Below are positions 8,166 to 11,431 of a stretch of DNA of 11,431 nt, piece after piece. The notes below the pieces were generated by a model that was given only the letters and a program-made list of their open reading frames with translations, ran no database searches and was not told where the DNA came from. Every line of letters begins with the position of its first letter. Position 1 is the first letter of the stretch. The position numbers were made by a program, and so were the translations under genes. The stretch comes from Hydnum rufescens UP504 (lineage: Eukaryota; Basidiomycota; Agaricomycetes; Cantharellales; Hydnaceae): assembly GCA_014904985.1 (NCBI GenBank), contig MU129403.1:1-11431 (forward strand), written 5' to 3'.

Positions 8166-8312
8166 AATACATGATGCGAGCCTTTCTCTCTCTGAGCGAG
8201 CGGAGGAAAAAGGTATTCACAGGTGGATGAGGACTTCCGCACATCATGGGAGTTGGTGTTTGAAATAGCGGGGCGCGGTCACCAAACACAATCTCCCTTA
8301 TTGCGCGGCTTT
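8166..8312. other. Unassigned stretch within the NLR relic
   Basis: No open frame of useful length and no motif. In an intact gene this would encode the middle of the phosphorylase-like domain, which is not visible here. Confidence 0.3.
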
Positions 8313-8700
8313 TTAGTGTAATTTTCGTGGAGAAATATCACCAGCCGGACGCCGTGTGAAGCGATGATTCCCCTCCCCGAGTTCCAAAAAATGAACAACA
8401 GCGATGGATGAGTTATCCCTTAGCGGCAGCCCATGAATTGTTCGTATTTCGCACGGCTCATCAGCCGACGGAAGCCAATTATTAATACCCACCACCAAAG
8501 TTGCGTAACGGCCGCGGTGTTCTCCAAAGATGTCCGGGAATTCATTGACAAGGCAGAGAAAGACTGCATTATTTCCCATGGCCCCCGCTCCCAAAGTAGC
8601 TGAGAACCAAATGGGATTGACGATTGGCGGTTGATATCTAGCCGTCGGTTGATTTTCTTACTCCTGCGTTATCCAATGCGGGATCGCAATGACCGCCTAT
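8313..8700 (-). pseudogene. PNP_UDP (nucleoside phosphorylase-like) domain of NLR
   Basis: Many fungal NACHT proteins carry an N-terminal domain related to purine/uridine phosphorylases. Minus-strand reading: NRQSHLVLSYFGSGGHGK in one frame matches the 'HNVVLAY.PG.GK' strand. After a frame change, ATLGAGAMGNNAVFLCLVNE and FPDI, YATLVVGINNWLPSADEPCE and IR match the 'GNAAA..A....FP.IR.ALVVGI.GG.P...D.IRLGD' core. RDNSSIAVVHFLELGEG, NHRFTRRPAGDISP resembles the following 'GGVV.YD.GK...F.RT' segment. The main frame is open from 8657 to 8313 (114 codons). The usual LGD motif is replaced by TIHGLPLRD. The amino-terminal 'CALP.E' strand is not found. It lies 5' of NACHT in the same strand, the expected domain order. 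Confidence 0.75.
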
Positions 8701-9660
8701 GCCAAAGATCTCCAGGAGGCATCATCCCACTCGCTTGAGTCCTCTGGACCAAGGACCCCCTTCAAGCGCGACCAGTGGGCCGGAAAGGAGGGCGGATTCG
8801 GAATTTCCGCAACAGTACGCCTCGGGATCCGTTGCTCGAAAAGGCAGGCGTAACATATCCAGCGTGCACGGAAAGCTGCCCCTCGCCGCCATCGGGAGCA
8901 GATGCGGCGCGGACAATGCTGTATCTCCTACGATCTCCTCTAGCGGCACATGTTCCCTCTGCCGGCATATTCATAGTCCTCCACCCCGCAATCCAACGCT
9001 CCCACCCGTGCACGCCCAAATTACCGATATTTCGAATCACAGAGGAGATTTTGCCACCTCCATGGGAGAGTGAAAGACAAGCTCAACCTGCCCAGGAGCG
9101 AAACCCCCCCGACCCCCTGGAAAGGTCTTCGCATGGTGGTTTGGCGGGGCTCCGACCTGACCCCCTCCCTACCTATTCGAGGAAGACGCAAAGACATTCC
9201 ACGGTACTCTTAAAATCGCCTGCCGACCCATTCGGCGACTGCTATCTACCCTGCTTCAAACGCTGGTTGCGACGAGTACTTTCATATTCCCCACAGGGAA
9301 GAAACCCGCGGCACGGCGGATTTCTTCGATACTTTTTCCCTATCCTACTCACAAACGTCTTCCCCTCCCCCTTCTTCTTCTCTTTTCTTCGCGAAAAATC
9401 TCATCAACAGGGCGGTTCTCCGCCAGCGTCCCCCCATTCGGGCCGATGAGATATTTCGCCTTCATCTCGCTCATGCGGCGACGCCTTCCCATCCCCCTCC
9501 GTACATTCCCATCCTCGCCCCGTCGCAAAGACTGCCTTAACTGACACAATCGCCGTTGGCAGGCTCCTCCCGCCGCGCCCCGATAGTGAGTTCAATCTCA
9601 TCTACGACCGCCGGCACGAAATTTGTTAAAGACTCCTGGCCCCCCCGCATCCGAGAGTAT
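8701..9660. promoter_or_regulatory. GC-rich, partly pyrimidine-rich intergenic stretch
   Basis: Long overlapping frames occur here on both strands, including the longest of the window (8775-9449, 224 codons, Pro/Arg/Ser-rich), but several frames are equally open and none has a motif. I read this as low stop density in GC-rich sequence. The CT-rich run at 9342-9394 resembles the pyrimidine tracts found upstream of many fungal genes and faces the plus-strand ORF at 9703. No TATA box is convincing. Confidence 0.3.
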
Positions 9661-9702
9661 TCATGAGCCTTCGAGAACTGCCGCTGGGAGTACAGGTCCG
9701 AT

Positions 9703-9927
9703 ATGGGCGAGAGAGGGTCAGGGAGAAAAAAACTATTGGATGTATTGAAGAACCCCTACAGACTGAATTTGAGAGCGTCGCAAAATCCCCTTGTGTTCAC
9801 ACTGGGGGCAGCGATATCATTAATTGTCGTCGCCCTGCTCTGTGGCAGATATTCCAGCAGGTGGACATGTAACAATCCTGAATGTACATGTGACAAACTA
9901 TCGTCGTCCTTTCAAAACATTTTGTAA
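9703..9927 (+). CDS. Possible small single-pass membrane protein or first exon
   Basis: 74 codons from the ATG at 9703, the first after an in-frame TGA at 9664. Layout: a short basic N-terminus (RGSGRKKLLDVLKNPYRLNL), one strong hydrophobic segment (PLVFTLGAAISLIVVALLCG, residues about 32-51), then RYSSRWTCNNPECTCDKL with three cysteines, and a stop. Basic residues before the helix suggest type II (N-in) topology. The stop overlaps a GTAAGG that could be a 5' splice site, so this may be exon 1 of a longer type II protein. The 'CxxPEC' after a signal anchor loosely recalls the start of the M13 metallopeptidase ectodomain, but no further match follows. A pyrimidine tract about 310 bases upstream fits a promoter. 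Confidence 0.35.
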   Translation: MGERGSGRKKLLDVLKNPYRLNLRASQNPLVFTLGAAISLIVVALLCGRYSSRWTCNNPECTCDKLSSSFQNIL

Positions 9928-10600
9928 GGAGCAGTTGCCAATAATAGCGCGCAAGAATATCCAGCCGCGCGTTTGTTCTGTCACACCTCACCCACCAGTT
10001 CTACGGTCATCACCAGTTCCACCCCTCATCACCATCCATCATCATCATCAACCTCTCGCGCCCCCTATTCCTTCCGGGGAGAGAGAGAGAGAGAGAGAGA
10101 GATGCAGACACACAGAGAAAGAGAACAGCTTTTGAGCTCGAGTGAAGTACGAGAAAATGCGCCTATAAGAAACAACAACCCCGCCGAACGACAGTTTTCG
10201 CGAGGCAAATCGACCGTGTGCAACCTCTCATCGGCTCGTCCGAGGATGGATCGTTGACGTCGCCGTGCCTGATTTCACCCTTACAACACAGACAAAGAGA
10301 AAGAAAATCTTGACAGTGGGGAGAGAATGAGGAGGAGGAGAGGGACATTGGAAAAAGAGGGCGATGATGACTGTGCCGCCGTTGCTGTTGCTGGGGCTTC
10401 AGCGGAGGGGGGATGGCGTCGACGAGGGGCGATAGACGAGAGAGCGGCCAACAGGTTTCGTTGACACACTGGTCATATCGGATAATCAGGACTGATGCCC
10501 GTTTCGAAGATTTTGTAAATCTGGCAATCCCAGCATTTCAAACAAACAAAATTAGTTAGCGAAGAACCAAAGGAAGCACTAACCAAAAAAAAAAAAAGGA
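9928..10600. repeat. Simple-sequence-rich stretch: CAT, GA and A runs
   Basis: Contains a (CAT/CAC)-type run at about 10026-10049, (GA)12 at 10079-10102, purine-rich sequence at 10300-10360 and A13 at 10585-10597. On the plus strand it is first CT-rich and then GA-rich, a pattern seen between divergent genes. Short frames on either strand are low-complexity. I support no gene here. Confidence 0.5.
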
Positions 10601-11129
10601 ATGGTGGCAATAAATTGTCGACATACGTCTCCGTTTTCTCAAATCTTCCCCCATCTTTCTGTTCACACGTTATCGTACCAAGAGGGGAGGAGGCCGTCCG
10701 ATTGAGGAGTCGGCCCCGATCAAGCAAATTCGTTTTTGAGAAACCGCCGGGACACACCACCGTCCCTCTCGGCTCTCTGGCATATCCCCCCCTGTTCCAG
10801 CAGCGGTGGGCCATATGATCATGTTGGCCGTGATGGGGGGCCGGTCCGAGAGAGTCCCATGAAATCACCGCTGGGCCTCTGGAACCTGGTACCAATATCC
10901 ACGGAATCGCGGACGAATCAGGAGATGGAGGCTCTTCATTTCTCATCATGATCTTGGTGTGTGTCCTGCATCGTCAGTGGTGTCGGCCAGACAATTCGTC
11001 TGTTTTGCCTTGTCATCTTCAGCCGTCAAAGAGGTGGATGCGAGGACGAGAGGCGATGCACGGCCCGTCGAGGGCCCTGGAAGGTGGATGGTGAGAATAC
11101 TGGAGGAAAGGGATGTGGTACTGAATTGA
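10601..11129. other. No confident gene
   Basis: A 158-codon minus frame (10949-10473) and plus frames of 67-71 codons overlap each other and show no motif. A possible short intron on the plus strand ends at the AG at 11021-11022 after a pyrimidine-rich TTGTCATCTTCAG, followed by AVKEVDARTRGDARPVEGPG in frame with the next feature until a TGA at 11127. Confidence 0.25.
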
Positions 11130-11384
11130 ATACTGAGGGAAGCCCCCTCGTCGGAACCGCTATTTGATTGTTCGGAGGACGGCTTCCGTTGGGTACGGCG
11201 GGTTCAGCAGAACGTGGAAAGACTACCCATCATCCAACATTTCGCCCTAAGACTGTACGCATCGCCGAACATTACGCCGACGGCCTCAACCCACAACCCT
11301 CAGATCTTTGTCGGCCCGGAACATTCTGTCTTCGAGCTTGGTAATGGATGGACAGGATCGCCTCCGGGCCGAAGACGGCAGTGA
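11130..11384 (+). CDS. Weak coding-like fragment, unrecognised
   Basis: An open frame of 84 codons without ATG at its beginning, ending at TGA 11382-11384. Pieces: SSEPLFDCSEDGFRWVRRVQ, NVERLPIIQHFALRLYASPN, THNPQIFVGPEHSVFELGNG. It is in phase with the exon-like piece at 11022-11126; only the TGA at 11127 separates them. The antisense strand is also fairly open, so the strand call is weak. No family recognised. Confidence 0.2.
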   Translation: MLREAPSSEPLFDCSEDGFRWVRRVQQNVERLPIIQHFALRLYASPNITPTASTHNPQIFVGPEHSVFELGNGWTGSPPGRRRQ

Positions 11385-11431
11385 GCGTTGACGCGTGACT
11401 TAGCGAGTTGAAGATGTGTGAACGAGCTACG

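Noticed and set aside
8775..9449. Longest open frame (224 codons, plus strand)
   Set aside because: Pro/Arg/Ser-rich, no motif, and other frames over the same GC-rich stretch are nearly as open; likely chance.
10473..10949. 158-codon minus-strand ORF
   Set aside because: Low-complexity, no motif, overlaps comparable plus-strand frames and a hydrophobic patch from a plain A-run antisense.
1..11431. CRISPR array, bacterial operon, rRNA or retrotransposon polymerase genes
   Set aside because: No regularly spaced short repeats, no ribosome binding sites with adjacent long ORFs, no rRNA blocks and no reverse transcriptase or integrase motifs were seen.

Overview
The window looks like an accessory, gene-graveyard region of a filamentous fungal genome. 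Base composition is mixed. There are no bacterial-style operons or ribosome binding sites, and no tRNA or rRNA was seen. The longest open frame is 224 codons and does not look like a real protein. Almost everything recognisable is broken by frameshifts and stops. The strongest identification is a degenerate STAND/NLR-type gene on the minus strand, about 8700 down to 5700 and perhaps on to 4500. It has an N-terminal nucleoside-phosphorylase-like (PNP_UDP) domain, a NACHT NTPase domain and the helical region that normally follows NACHT in fungal NLRs. The motif wording is closest to what I know from Agaricomycetes, so a basidiomycete host is my preferred but unproven inference.

Layout. 1-680: minus-strand relics R1 (1-333) and R3 (571-674). 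1013-1550: unrecognised minus-strand gene-like fragments. 1823-2192: R2 relic on the plus strand. 2193-3323: nothing identified. 3324-3811: R3 and R2 again, on the minus strand. 4105-4452: two tandem repeat units of about 175 bp. 4500-5690: minus-strand helical, TPR-like fragments that may be the tail of the NLR. 5700-7233: NACHT and post-NACHT region. 7237-7576: second R1 copy, inverted relative to the first and abutting the degraded Walker A. 7797-7811: short telomere-like motif. 7802-8165: unassigned NLR linker. 8313-8700: PNP domain. 8700-9660: GC-rich and partly pyrimidine-rich, with no convincing gene. 9703-9927: a possible small membrane-protein ORF or first exon. 9930-10600: simple repeats. 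10600-11431: weak coding-like fragments only.

Two structural themes stand out. First, three short segments (R1, R2, R3) recur in different orientations. The overlapping pairs R2-R3 (near 3.3-3.8 kb) and R3-R1 (1-0.7 kb) suggest they come from one longer, unidentified repeated gene or element. Second, several duplicates differ by many single-base indels, often in short homopolymers. That means either long decay without coding constraint or uncorrected long-read errors; the two readings give very different annotations and need raw-read checks. All calls were made by reading the sequence, without database searches.
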